From Cylicocyclus nassatus (lineage: Eukaryota > Nematoda > Chromadorea > Rhabditida > Strongylidae), in the NCBI GenBank assembly GCA_958299035.1, contig CATQJL010000112.1, positions 61,611,823 to 61,675,822 on the forward strand: a stretch of DNA of 64,000 bases, read 5' to 3'. Position numbers and translations under genes: made by a program. Below, in pieces: positions 23,092-34,409 of this stretch. The notes beneath the pieces were generated by a model. It saw nothing but the letters and a program-made list of their open reading frames with translations. It had not been told where the DNA came from and made no database searches. How positions within the stretch are numbered: position 1 is the first letter of the stretch; each line of letters begins with the position of its first letter.

Positions 23092-26000
23092 ATTTGGACG
23101 GTAATCTGAGTTTAGCTTTTCAAACTTTATCCGACGTGCAGCATATCCCGAATCGGCACTTCGGATACTCATTTCTCCCGTATATGTATCATTCAAAGTA
23201 TTCATTTTAGCGTTGAAGGTCAAGAAAATCATCGTGATGGTCGTGGTCATCCACTTGCCCACACAACCGAAGTAAGCGGGAGCAGTGTTTCACCTGTGGT
23301 AAGATTGCATAGTTGATCTGCTGGCCGTTCTGTCGCTTTAAAATTGCGATGCGCGAACTCAGTTTCAAAATATAGCTTCCAAAAGCATTTCAGCACGCTA
23401 CTTATCAATGATAATTGATTTCCTCTTGTACGACTAGATTTACAAGTTTGGTATGATCACTCCTTCCTCTATCTAATTTAATGAGATGAACGCAGTGACT
23501 GTGCAACATGAAGCTAAAATATAAATTTGCGATAAATGCGTGATCAAAGAATGAGCGCAGTCGGTTACGTTTGAGTTTCCAGAATGAGAGTAATTTTCAG
23601 TGAATAACCCATGCTCAGCTGAAGCTTTGAATAATGTGGTTTTTCAGAGTACTATATCGTCAAGCCGAAGTTCCATCCACAGTCCAACACCTAAACGAAG
23701 GCGACTTGGTGCATGTAGGTTGAACGGGACTGGAATCGGTGAATCCTTTTGATGCTTTCATTCGTGCATGCTAAATCTTTCTATTATAATATGTTTTGCA
23801 TATGATGTGGCGAAGAGAAGCAACAAAATTATCTTGGACTTCGAGCGCTACTGCAATGAATTCTCAAGAGACGTAAGTGTAAATTTTAACTGTGTTTTCT
23901 ATGCATGAAGATTTTATCTTTAGACGTATCATTGGTTATGCTATAGAGAATCAACGGTGCATGCCATAGGCATGTCATTCCTCGCAGCTCAAAAGTTAGG
24001 CGGAGTAACGGAGACAGTTCGCAAAACAGCAGTAATGAAAGCTATTATAGAAATGCGGAAAATGGGATACGCGGCGGTTAGTTTCCGACCATGTTATGTG
24101 TATCGGGATGTTACGGTAACAGTTTTTTCGAAAGCGGACTTCCAGGAATCTATACATCTTGGCGCATATATAATGGATAAATGTTTGGACTCATTTCATG
24201 TGGCATGTCAAGCTCTACCCGATGTCTGTGCCGTCTCTATGGTGCTGGGGACGTTAGTTCTCTTTTACAGTCGTGTTTTCTTCTAGAGAATGCGAATCGT
24301 TTAGGAAAATTGAAGAGTATGAATCTTTGCGTCCTGGTACCTTGAATGGTCTCGCAGGTGCCAGCAGAAACAAGAAACGCCTTTGCCATATTGAAAAACG
24401 AATCATACATGAGCTAGCTAGTGGCTTATGCTTCCCGACGCCGCTAGTCCTTGCAAATTTCATGTTGGCTCACCTCCACAGCAATGAAGAACAAGCACGT
24501 TTTGTACATGTGAGCAGTGTACACTCGAACAGATTTTTCTGCTAAATATAGCGTGTTTGCACTGCAGATGGAATGCGGTAAAATTTGCGCGTGAACAAAT
24601 AGCTAGATACCCCTGTGAAGGCCGGCCAACTGCGCTCCAAAGTGCCGGCATTACTGGCGCAGCTATCACTCGCGAATTTCACAGCATTTTACCTGAGTGC
24701 GAGCACACTATATCAGGCGAAAAATCTACTCGCATGTAGAATGTTTTATATCGCATGTCGTCTTACTCAACTTTCAGTACCTCCTGGATCTCGCAGTATT
24801 GGAGTCCCGTTTTCGAGATGAAGCCGGCGCAAGGCTGGCCCATGCAGCTGTTTGCATCTCAGCTGCTGTTGTGGACGACAACAAAGTCAGATTGCCCATG
24901 TTTGATCGTTTTTGAATCTTGGCATTTTTGGTAGTCGTGGAAATGGTGTGTGAGCGTTATTTCAAGACTGTTGACAGTTCTGTATTGACGTCTAACGTTT
25001 CGGTGCTTTCGCCTTCTTCAGAGCCTGGAAGTCGAAGTTATAAGCAACCCATTCTTTCAGACGGCAGGAGAAGACTCAAATCCGGATAGGGACTGATAAG
25101 GCGCGAGTTCCTGCGTGATGGCGATACATTCTTCCTTTCTGTTCATTTTTGGATTTTTGGCATCAATCCAAAACGCCTCCAACGATTTGCGAGCGAGGAT
25201 CTAGGGTTAATACGACAGGATTCTTACTGCAACTTGTACCTTAGAATTGTTATGACCCACTATACGGTGTTTTCCTAACGGTTTAGCTGCTCTTAAATTT
25301 TCCATTGCATCTACATGCTCTTTTATGCGACAACAAAGTGGGCGCCCTTTTCGCCATTGTATGTATCTCCGCATGAAAGGCATGTTACAAGATAAATGAC
25401 CCCGGGCTGCATACAGTCACCTTCTTTACCAAATGGGCAGACCCCACAATCAGGAGTAGGGCAGGTACGATCATAAGCGCGGTTTCGAACAAGTTGCTGT
25501 CTAAGATTAGCTGGAGGGATATCGACCACTCTTATCACGCCTTGCAAACCGCGTGTTGTACGCAGCACCTCACTGCACCGCTCAACTCATCAAAGATAAA
25601 AGGCAGGCAGGAGGGGACCTCAGCGGCACTGATCGGATCACGAGCCCCACCCCGACGCAACCCGGGGCCCCACCCGCCCACGCACAGCATCGCCGCTGGA
25701 CGCCGCAATCCGCCCTGAGCCAAGGCGATGGAACATGAGCGTTTGTCGTCGAAGGAGGATATGCGTAAAGCTGTTTTACGCATGTTAGCTACAATAGATC
25801 TTTTCATACTGCTAGGATGTGCAGACAGTAAATTAGAATATATTTTACTACTGGGCTTACGATACCATTTGGTTTTATAATCCCCACCCTTGATTTGAAT
25901 CTGCACATTCAGAAACACCAGACACTCTTCAGTGGGTTTTTCCCTGGTAAATGCGATGTTGGGCGGCTGTTGATTGAGGATGTTAAAGCAGATGTCTACT

Positions 26001-29000
26001 TCGGTTTGCGTGGGACATATGACGCAACAATCATCGATATACCTGCCATAACGCAGGGTTACGCTCAGGCACTGGCGCTTCAATCTTGGACATGAAAACA
26101 ATGGCCAGAGTAGGTTCGAGTCGATGTTCCATCAAGCTCCTAACTGTTTGTAATTAAGCCCTGACCATCGGGGTACCGTACATTGTAAGCATTTGTAAGG
26201 AAGGGTCATTATACCGTGGATGCTTAACCCATGCAACTGGAGCAATGACTGGTGCTCAGAGAGTAATTCGAGGTAGCCTGAAGTGCGTCATTTGATACAT
26301 TTGTACAACGATGTTACATCAAATGACTCGATGACACAGTTTTGGCTAAGCCGCATTTTGCGCAGACGTTCGAGTCGCATATTGCTACTCCTGAGATGCG
26401 TAGGGACAAACCTTAAGAGCTGTAGCAAAATGATGTTGAGGAACCATGCTATTCTATCCGTGGGGCCGCCGACCACTGATTATGGGTTTAACTTTAAAAT
26501 GTCGCGCGCTGTTTGAAGTTCAGTCCTACTGCCGGCGGTTTGTGCGTCTTGATTAGTATACAGGACTGGACAGATAGGCACGCTTTTGAGTCGTGTAATT
26601 ATGCTTTTATCAAGCCGCGCAGATTGTATTTCCTCGTTCGCAAAACGTTGAAGGCGTTTTGAAATCAATGCCAAAACTCCAAAATTGAACGAAAAGGCGG
26701 AATGTATCGCCATCACGAGGAACTCGCGTCTTATCAGTCCCTATGCGGGAATATGAGGTCAGGTCATCACGGCACATATAAAGAGCTGAGGCGTAGTCTT
26801 GTATATAGGTGGTCTTCTGACTTCCGCTTTGTGTTATCTAAGGTGAGTATGGTCCTTGTACTTCTGACGATGTTTCGCGTTAACTTTCCCTCGGAAAGTG
26901 TTCTGAGTCATTCCTGTCTCTGAAGGAATGGGTTGCTTATAACTTCAACTTCCAGACTTTGAAGAAGGCGAAAACGCCGAAACGTCAGCCGTCAATACAG
27001 AACTGTTAACAATCTTGGAATAACGCTCACACAAATTTTCCACAACTAAGTCAGAGTTTATGCCTTATTGTTAGCCGATTGATGGTTGCGACAAAAATAC
27101 AGGGCATGTGAAACCTAGTTGACTTGTTCCTCCTTGAACACCACATAAGTTGCGGTTGTCGGGAGAGACTGTAGGCCTTTACTTAAGAATGCGCCTTTTT
27201 CGTTTGTTTTAGAAAAGTGGCTATGTTTTGACCAAAAGTTCCTTAAAATGTACATAAGAATACGTCAGAGGTGCGCGCTTACTTTCCCCTGTGACAACCT
27301 TCTGCACTTTGAGTTGGATTTCACATAGCCTACTTACTTACGTAGCCTACGTACTTCTATCTTTCGGCTCTAGTGTTGGCAGAGCATCGCAGTCTGCCTA
27401 AAAGTAGGACCCATTTTGAAGCATTTCTGCTTAAAGCACAGGTGCTTGGGTAAGAAGGGATGCTCGCGTCATTTGCGAAAACTAACTGTTCGGGAGGGCA
27501 GCGCTTAGATTGTAGTGTTGCTCGTGCCGGCGCCGTTCCAGCGCTGTGTCACTGCACCAGGGTTCGCATAGGGAACGGCCACAGGTTGCGGTGTTGTCGA
27601 TGTTGTCGGGGTTGCCGAGGTTCCCGTCGTTTTAGGACCTCATGATAGCCTCCACTTTTCGCGCACTCTCTAAACTGTCTCTGACCCCGACAATACCGAC
27701 AACACCGACAACCTATGGCCGTTCCCATAGGTGGCTTACGGGGCAAGCTGGATATCGTTTTGGAATAAAAACCAAAGGGGATATCGTTAAGCGGAAACTT
27801 CAGACCCCCCCCACACACACACACATTCGTCTTATCCCTTTACCTTTCATCTCCTGTAGAGGACCCACTTGTCAATCCTGCCATATCGATTCCATTCCTG
27901 CAAAAATCAAAAAATTTCCTGTTTCAGCATAAACAAAAGAGTTGATTACAGCGAAGAGGAAATGAAATGACCCAAAAATGGTGTATAGATGGGCAATAGG
28001 AAGTTAGGACTATGTACAAAAAAATTATGAAAAAATTATGTGAACTGAAGTCGTGGCAAACTTTTTTTGGAGTTAGGTGGCTTTCCAGCGACCTGGACAG
28101 CCCTGAGGTGACTGTAAAAAGAAAAGTCATAAATTTTCCTTTCTTCACATGATTTTCTCATACGTTCAACACGTTGACGACAGTGTCGCGCAATGGCGCG
28201 CGACAGGCAGTCTCTCCCTGTGGACGATGTCGCAATGGTGCGCGACACCCCAAATACCAGTTCTAATGTGCACAGTAGTTCCCATTTGTGTTCACATAAT
28301 CAATTTAGGCTCAGAAGTTTTTCATGTTGGCCCCGCCCCTCTTTTGGCAAACTTCCCCCACTTTTCAAAAATGCCGAATTTGCACAAATTCATTGATTTT
28401 TAGCAATTTCCAGCATTTTTGAAAATTGGTCGGGGCTTGCCAAAAGTGGGCGGAGCTCCCCGCACACTTGCATTTTTGTACCTCACGCATAACTGCATAC
28501 ATACATACATACATGCAGCCGGCTGTGAAAATGTCCGCAAACGGTTCGTCCACAGGGACAGACGTCAAAAAAACAGCTCGTCGTCAACATGTTGACATAA
28601 CTTTGTTCTACACCAAAAACCCTAAAACTGAGTTTTTGAATCTCCCTAAACCCCCTCTTCCTCGCCTAGTTACACCACTCTAAATATTTTGTATGGCGGC
28701 TGCAAGCCTGCTCCAAGCGCGCAGAGATGCGCGCCCGACACGGCATGCCGCAGATTCGGAGGATACAACCTCTTTAGTTATTTCTCGCCTGTTCAATGTT
28801 GTTTTTATGTTTTGTTCCATTATCTTTCGTTACTCGTTTTGATCCATTCATGATCGCGTCATAGGTGATGTCGTATTTTTTAACGAAATCTAAGGGGACT
28901 TCTTTTTTGAAAAATTGAAAAAGCCACCTCATACTGAGCCCTGCACTGCACCGGCAAGGTCCAGCAATCAATGCGCACTGTTCCATGCTACAGAATTGAG

Positions 29001-29562
29001 CTAGCACTACGCTGGCATCGCGCTAGAACTTCGGTTTTACAAAGCTTGATGCGCTTGACAGTTTTTTCCTGTGTAAAGTTGGGACTCCATCTTTGATATA
29101 TAACAATAAGCAGAAGGTCAAAAAAACTTCATTACAAAGCAGTTTAACACGTCCAGGGCATTCATTTTCTAGGTACGCAATTCCGAATGTCGAGCTTTAG
29201 TTGAAGCAGAACATCGTCTTTCGAACTTCACGCAAATGCTCTGTGGAAGTACGCGGGATGTCATGCGAGAATTGATCATAGAAATGGAAAAGGTTTATCT
29301 ATGGCTTTTTTAAAAGCTGTGTTTTGATTAAGAGAGAAATTAAGGCTGTTGACGAAAAAAACGCGGTTTTAGTCGAGTATTTAGCTGAGGACAGCAGACG
29401 GGTGTGTTATTCTGAAGTTTCACCAGCTTTGTGGAATTTTATTTTCAAGGATTCGCATGTGAGTGCAGTTGTGCCTTTACGGATTTAATTGCCTAATTTT
29501 TGATTCGTCAGATTCGTATCCACAACGACAAGGAGTCGGAGTCTATATTGCAGATAGCATAA
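23092..29562 (+). CDS. Cyclin (A/B-type-like), multi-exon gene
   Basis: Core exons: 23,648-23,718, 23,818-23,872, 23,924-24,080, 24,135-24,252, 24,305-24,509, 24,778-24,885, 29,173-29,292, 29,345-29,458 and 29,512-29,562 (TAA). All phases agree and five introns are 51-54 bp. The first core exon carries SPTPKRRRLG, a likely nuclear localisation signal. Cyclin fold 1 follows: DFERYCNEFSRDTYHWLCYR, TETVRKTAVMKAIIEMRKMG (at the place of the usual MRAILVDWL helix), HLGAYIMDKCLDSFHV and VLGTKIEEYESLRPGTL. Fold 2 has TPLVLANFMLAHLHSNEEQ, YLLDLAVLESRF, ARLAHAAVCIS and TQMLCGSTRDVMRELI. Cyclins bind and activate CDKs in cell-cycle control. Two N-terminal exons (23,092-23,179, 23,211-23,271) are tentative because the intron between them would be only 31 bp. 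The start codon is not found. The 4.3-kb intron 24,886-29,172 holds several transposons. The exact subtype is not assignable by eye. Confidence 0.82.
24512..24745. repeat. Inverted repeat inside a cyclin intron
   Basis: The stretch from AGCAGTGTACACTCGAACAG to AAAATTTGCGCGTGA is roughly repeated in inverse at TCGCGAATTTCACAGCATTT to CGAAAAATCTACTCGC. Likely a small MITE that enlarged this 268-bp intron. Confidence 0.5.
24985..25024 (-). ncRNA. Hammerhead-ribozyme-like core, left end
   Basis: Minus strand: CTGAAGA, then stem II GGCG/CACC (one mismatch), GAAA, a 3-bp stem III ACG/CGT around loop TTAGA, then GTC as the expected cleavage triplet. This matches the CUGANGA...GAAA...NUH arrangement. 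Stem I is not evident. Hammerheads are known in the terminal repeats of Penelope-like elements; activity here is untested. Confidence 0.5.
25340..26716 (-). pseudogene. Penelope-like reverse transcriptase / GIY-YIG
   Basis: From right to left: SARLDKSIITRLKSVPIC (26.6 kb), MVGGPTDRIAWFLNIILLQ and VIESFDVTSLYKCI (RT motif A aspartate, 26.3 kb), then RYGRYIDDCCVICPTQTEVD (YIDD catalytic motif, about 26,040) and LVFLNVQIQIKGGDYKTKWY. After a linker, CPTPDCGVCPFGKEGDC and GVIYLVTCLSCGDTYNG mark the start of the GIY-YIG nuclease, whose C-terminal part is lost. Stops and frame changes break it, so it is not expected to be functional. Confidence 0.8.
26955..26996 (+). ncRNA. Hammerhead-ribozyme-like core, right end
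   Basis: Plus strand: TTGAAGA (the first conserved C is T), perfect stem II GGCG/CGCC with loop AAAA, GAAA, stem III ACG/CGT with loop TCAGC, then GTC. Stem III is kept while its loop differs from the left copy. The C-to-T change would be expected to abolish cleavage. Confidence 0.45.
27571..27726. mobile_element. 156-bp fold-back MITE with internal minisatellite
   Basis: GGGAACGGCCACAGGTTG and its inverted partner CAACCTATGGCCGTTCCC are flanked by ATA on both sides. The arms contain repeats of GTTGTCGGTGTT type. Sits in the large cyclin intron. Confidence 0.6.
28163..28596 (+). repeat. Repeat 'Y', copy 1
   Basis: Left GTTCAACACGTTGACGAC and the inverted right GTCGTCAACATGTTGAC give terminal inverted repeats, with possible TA flanks. 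It shares, inverted, TTTGGGGTGTCGCGCACCAT-like and GATTATGTGAACACAAATGG-like segments with the split copy at 45.0-47.2 kb. Within the cyclin intron. Confidence 0.55.
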
Positions 29563-30539
29563 TGACAGTTTTGCCCAGTATAAAGCTTGAAAGTAACGAG
29601 ACGATTCTGATATAATAATGAGTCAATTAAGCACCTCATTTTCTACGTAATCATTGTTAAGCATATCTGATTTGTACCCAGAGTTTGTTTGGCATAGGAC
29701 TTGCAAAGTCACCTATTGATATTGTTTTTGTTTGTTCTGATACAAGCATAAAGACTTTTTTAGTTGCTCAATATGGTAGGAATGTAGCGACGCGCACTTG
29801 TAGGGATGGGCCAGACTGCGCAGCGTACTGTTTATTATAGCGGATACAACTGATTTTGCTGGCTGTCAGCTTTTTCCATGAGTATTTCCACGTAATTTTA
29901 CTTTCTTTCTAGGAATTTTTCCGAATAGTGATGAATTGAGGCGGCCTAGATAGGTCGAGATGCTAAACATTCAACACGCCACAGAATCGCTTTATGATTA
30001 TGGTTGACTCATGATTTATTTACTACGCTCTTTTATCTATGCTTGGATAGTCAGGTTGTTAAGGAAAATGAAGAGAAACTGTTTTTTGCAGTGCTAGTTT
30101 CTTGCTTGTTATGCTTTCACTATCGCCATTCTCATTCACCAGGCAATTCTAATCTACGTCTGATACTCTCACCCTTAGACCCCGTCCATTCCAGATATTT
30201 TCTTGATGATATTGCCATTCTATATCTGATAGCTATTTCCTATCTGAATCAGAATCTTGCTCTCTCTAGGGTAGATCTTCATCGAAGTCAGGTCAGCTAG
30301 CGTTTACTCGCGCACTCACTGACACCCAAAACTTGTGGTCATCACAAATCTCAGAGGAGGAGAGATTCTCGAGGCTATGTTCTGAATTAAGCAAATTTTC
30401 TTGCTTGCTAGACTCAGAAAAGGTTACCTAGCCATTATGGGTCTAGGGCTTAGTGTTCTTTTTTCCATCCACATGTCTCGGCTTCAAAGGCAGTATCCGA
30501 CAAGGTGAGGGTTTTGGAATTTCGGTGACATTCGAAAGT
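29563..30539. other. Downstream of cyclin, no supported feature
   Basis: AT-rich; a plus frame at 30,004-30,300 has no domain or splice support. Probably holds the cyclin 3' UTR, but I see no decisive poly(A) signal. Confidence 0.35.
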
Positions 30540-30735
30540 GGCACCCCTTCGGACAGAGCATCGCGCAACTGCGAGGTTATAACGTTCGACCTAAGGCAAG
30601 AAAAAATGTTTTTGCGGCCGGGATTCTCTGGTACTGGGGAGCTCCATGGGTCCTAAGATTTGGACGCTGCAAAGCGGGCGCCGCGCGGCGTACATCCTGA
30701 AGTGCAGCCGGGAAACTTACGCTTGGGCGGGGTCC
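30540..30735. repeat. Fragment related to the 1-kb MITE remnant
   Basis: AACGTTCGACCTAAGGCAAG and GGGAAACTTACGCTTGGGCG correspond to the stretch at 980-1,045. Confidence 0.4.
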
Positions 30736-30739
30736 TCCG

Positions 30740-32095
30740 CTATAGTTGAAACGACCGAGAAATTTCTTCGAACGAACGAATATCGAATAATCGACCTTTG
30801 CAAAATATTTGAACGAACAAATATTATTCGATATGTGATTTTTAGATTATTCGAATTCGAAATTTGCTACATTTCAAAATTCGAATGAACGAATATTCCA
30901 ATAGATGGGATTGGTCGAATATTCGACTATTCAAATAGTCGAATAATTACATATGGTCGAATATTTGACTGTTCGAATAATTAAAATAATCTAATTGCTC
31001 AAACATTGCTGATTTTTTTCTTTGTTGCAGTTTTCAGCAAAAATTAATCGCTATATTTTATCTAGATTTGCAGCTGATAATTATATGCGTAGCAAGTTGT
31101 AAGGATGACTGGTTACTGTCGCATGGTCAGGGTTCTACCTAGGGAACTAAGATGGATTTTACTCAAACATGTAGTTAAAGGTGTTCATTATCCTTTGAGA
31201 TGGCTACTGAGCCTTACTTAATAACCGTTTAAGTCCACATTTATTATTCCTCACAGAAATTTCTCTCGAAGCCTATATGCCTTATCAGATAAAGTGTCGG
31301 GTGCAACAGCATCTCCTTTCTCGCGCTGGACTCTGCTTCTCTTCCGCGGAAAATGCTCTCTCACTTTACCAGGGCGAGCATGGGAAAGGCGGAGATTCAG
31401 TTGATCGGAAGTGATTGGAGAGCATGTTTCACGGAAGAGACACAGAATCTGTCGCGGAAGTGGAGATGCTGTTACACTCGACACTTTAATTGATAAGCCT
31501 TGTACATAGAACTTCTCCCAAAGCAACAGATTCAAAAGGGAAATCCTTTTGAATAGGTAGTTGTTCGTAATCTATTTATGATGATCAGCATTGCGTGAGT
31601 TCTGAGACTAGCACTGGGTGAGCACGAGGAAGGCCTACAGTCATAGAATCAGTGAACCTCTGCAGCAGAGGTGACACACTGTTGTCTACATAATACTTTT
31701 GTGCGCATCCAAATCTAGATTAGTCCTAGAAATATCTGTTTAGCTGCTAATCTGGTACTTGTCGGAAATTATCAATCGCTGAGTCTCACACTTTCTGTTG
31801 TAAGATTATATTTTCATAAAAATATTTTAGCTGTAATTTTGGTTTGTACTTTTGTTGTAAGAGATTTTCCACATCTTTTATTTAGATTCGAAGTAATCAC
31901 GCTTACTCGAAGTATTATTCCTCTATGAACTTCGCAACATTCTAGCACTAGTTTTACGCTTCCTGACTATGAAGGCGCCGATTTGAGCATGGTAACTGAC
32001 ACACAGGCTGCCGCACAAATCAGCGGCTCAGGCCTTCGCAACCGCCTTGCTCTGACCTTGCTTTGCGTTAATGTTTCTTTCAGGTATTTTGACAT
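30740..32095 (-). repeat. Repeat 'X', copy 2 (inverted)
   Basis: Reverse-complement relative of 21,510-22,560. It opens with the ATTCGAATA-rich tract and ends near CCTTGCTCTGACCTTGCTTT. It is longer than copy 1 mainly because of the insert at 31,277-31,500. Confidence 0.55.
31277..31500. mobile_element. MITE inside repeat X copy 2
   Basis: The left CTTATCAGATAAAGTGTCGG and the inverted right end TCGACACTTTAATTGATAAG bracket a segment absent from copy 1, which reads straight through at about 22,085. The arms continue with GTGCAACAGCATCTCC. The TSD is not resolved. Confidence 0.5.
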
Positions 32096-32194
32096 GCGGT
32101 GATTACACTGGCAAGGTAAGTGGAAATCTCGGGACGAAGGAATGAATGTTGCCAGTACGTGCTGCCCTAATGGGCTGCTGGTTCACATGCTTAT

Positions 32195-32707
32195 GGGTTG
32201 TTTCATACTGCCGCACTGACTGCAGCAGTCTGCACTGACCGCAGCAGACTGCAGCAGACTGCAGGTGACCGCACTGACCGCAACGACCGCAGCGGCTGAA
32301 GCCTGCATTCGGAGAGGATAAATAGTTGTGCTTCAAACAAACAAAACAATATATACGTAAAAGCAAAAGACAACAAGGTTTAGAATGTTACAAAACAGGT
32401 ATATGCAGTGATAGGAAGAATTAGAACAATTACGAACATACCAAAGAAAATTATCGCCAAAATTTGATTGAGAAGAATTCTGATGGAACTTATGATCTTC
32501 TTATGCGCAAATCATGCTGTTTTGATAATCGCGGTTGTTTTTTCTTTTGAGAAAAGAGGCTGCGACCGGTGCGGTCAGTGTGGTCAGTGCGGTCAGCTGC
32601 AGTCAGCTGCAGTCTGCTGCCGTCTGCTGCAGTCTGCTGCAGTCTGCTGCAGTCTGCTGCAGTCTGCTGCAGTCAGCTGCAGTCAGTGCGGCAGTCTGAA
32701 ACAACCC
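32195..32707 (+). mobile_element. PIF/Harbinger-like MITE, copy 1
   Basis: The ends GGGTTGTTTCATACTGCCGC and GCAGTCTGAAACAACCC are flanked by TAT on both sides. The arms hold repeated CTGCAGTCTG and CTGCAGTCAG units of varying number. The interior (TTATCCTCTCC and neighbouring segments) matches the copy at 61.3 kb in inverse orientation. Confidence 0.75.
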
Positions 32708-33019
32708 TATCCAAGCTGTTTGGGAGCCAGTGGTCCGATAAAGGGCGCTTGATGTCGGCTTTGCTTTTTCACCCAATTTAGGGCTTGGAGGTGTTTGCGC
32801 GCAATATCGCTTCTCAACTTCTGCAGACGCGAATTCCAGAGGTTCACCACACCAAATGAATTATGCGTAAGACTTATCATCACTAAGCTCTGGCATGACT
32901 CGCAATTGCCTCAAAAAGGGAATGTCGCTAGCCATTTGTCATATGATAATTCATTTGTATGATTGACCGATCGGGGACGTACTTGCACTCAATGTATTAC
33001 AGCTGAAGTTTTCTTTTGA

Positions 33020-33300
33020 CATCGCATGTTCGATTGAATGGTCTGAGTATTCGAATATTCGAATCTCTTTTAAAATTACTTGAATAAACGAATATGCGAA
33101 TAACTCATTTTTCCAAATCGTTGAATGAACGATTTATTCGCGTACAGGCCTTTCCATTTATTCGACTATTTGAATAATCGAATAGCTGGACTTTCTCCAA
33201 GTCCAGATATTTGATTTTTCGACTCTTCGAATAATCGAATATCTGGACTTCCTCCGAATAGTCGAATATTTCGAATAAAGTATTCGAGCACGAACATCCG
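33020..33300. repeat. ATTCGAATA-rich palindromic tract
   Basis: Many copies of ATTCGAATA and related TCGAATAGTCGAATATTCG words, as in the ends of repeat X at 22.4 and 30.8 kb. Probably another X-derived end. Confidence 0.5.
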
Positions 33301-33344
33301 GTCTTAGCTATATCTTCCACCTGTTTGAACTCTTGCTCTGCGGC

Positions 33345-33560
33345 AGAGTACGCATGCCGCCACAGTTAAAATCGTAGAGTCCCGGCGACTCTGCGTCTCA
33401 CCCTTGGCGAAAACTGTCGAATTTCAAATTAAGGCTTTGTAAAACGCAGGTTCTCGCTTTCGCGCCTTTTGATGTGGATTTTCGGACTCAGCGTCGCCGA
33501 AAACCTCCGGTAATTGGTTTTCCCAAAACTCGAGTTTTTGCCCGGACACTGCCTTAAAAT
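33345..33560. repeat. TTAA-type MITE fragment
   Basis: Shares GTACGCATGCCGCCACAGTT with position 1,084, and ends with CCGGACACTGCCTTAAAA, a terminus of the TTAA family. The opposite end is missing. Confidence 0.45.
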
Positions 33561-34187
33561 GGTTTTTTATCCACTTTATTTTTTTCTTCTATGTTTGCTT
33601 CTGTTATCAGCTTACTATTTCAGGTCGGTGGTAATGCGTCAAATTTGGTTTGTTCGTGTGTTTGCCTCATGTAGTTGTGGCTTGTCCGTTTCAACGACGA
33701 TTCGACTGTTTCGTCGCTTGGGCGGCTGAGCAGAATGGCAGTCTCTAGACTGTTTTCTAGCTCTGATTGCCAGTGCTTATATTCTTTTAAGACTAGATCA
33801 TTCTTTTTTTATTGAAAATTACCTTGATTAATCGATCGTGCAGGTCTATTACGCTTCATCTTGAATCATCATTTCATGCATGCTTGTTTTTTCTCAAAAA
33901 CTAGACTCCTTATTCTACTCGATACTTATCTATTATTCTGGAGCTGGCTAGTGTTTAAGTGTGTTTAAGGTTAGATCGCTAGATTGGATTCCTAGCGGAA
34001 CCAATATCGATCCTTGAATCCTCTCAAATTATCTGGCGGTAGCACTCAATGCTAATAACTTTCTTTGTTCAATGAAGACCCTGCTCATCTTTTGTTAGTG
34101 GGTCAATTGTTTTTGATGTAGAAAAAAGGTTCGGGAGCCAAGTTTCCAGTTCGGTGAAGTGTGGTAATTGGTTTATTTTGTTACTAA
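33560..34187. other. No supported feature
   Basis: T-rich sequence; short frames only. Confidence 0.35.
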
Positions 34188-34191
34188 CTTA

Positions 34192-34409
34192 TGTCGGGAC
34201 GCAGCTATTATCCAACAGCTGCTCGCGATGGAGGTTGGCCTAAGATAGCGAACCTCTGGCAGTGACCTCTGCCCGCCGTCAGGAGACGGTTCCCTCTTCC
34301 CCCTTTCCCTTTTTCCTTTTGTATATAGTTTGTATAATAAGGATCATAATAAGACTAATATAAACCCGCTACACATCAGGTAAAGGACTCGCGAACCTTT
34401 ATCCTGACA
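34192..34409 (+). mobile_element. Solo LTR
   Basis: Starts TGTCGGGACGCAGC and ends CTTTATCCTGACA, giving TG...CA with short inverted ends TGTCGGGA/TCCTGACA. It is flanked by CTTA on both sides (34,188-34,191 and 34,410-34,413). Length 218 bp. Internal TATATAGTTTGTATAATAAG could serve as promoter or poly(A) region. No internal retroelement sequence adjoins it, so it fits LTR-LTR recombination. Confidence 0.65.

Larger units (their letters stand above)
24930..27050 (-). mobile_element. Penelope-like element (RT + GIY-YIG), degraded
   Basis: The ends are inverted repeats of about 140 bp (GTGTGAGCGTTATT...ACAGTTCTGTATTGACG at left, complement at right). The minus strand between them encodes reverse transcriptase and GIY-YIG endonuclease remnants. 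It lies wholly within the large cyclin intron, opposite to the host gene. Length 2.1 kb is short for the class, so it is internally or 5' truncated. Confidence 0.8.

Noticed and set aside
32468..32781. Cys/Gln/Ser-rich frames (also at 61,478-61,781) resembling repeat proteins
   Set aside because: They are CTGCAGTCTG repeats in the arms of a MITE.
33105..33320. Frame with repeated FDYS motifs
   Set aside because: Product of the ATTCGAATA repeat words.
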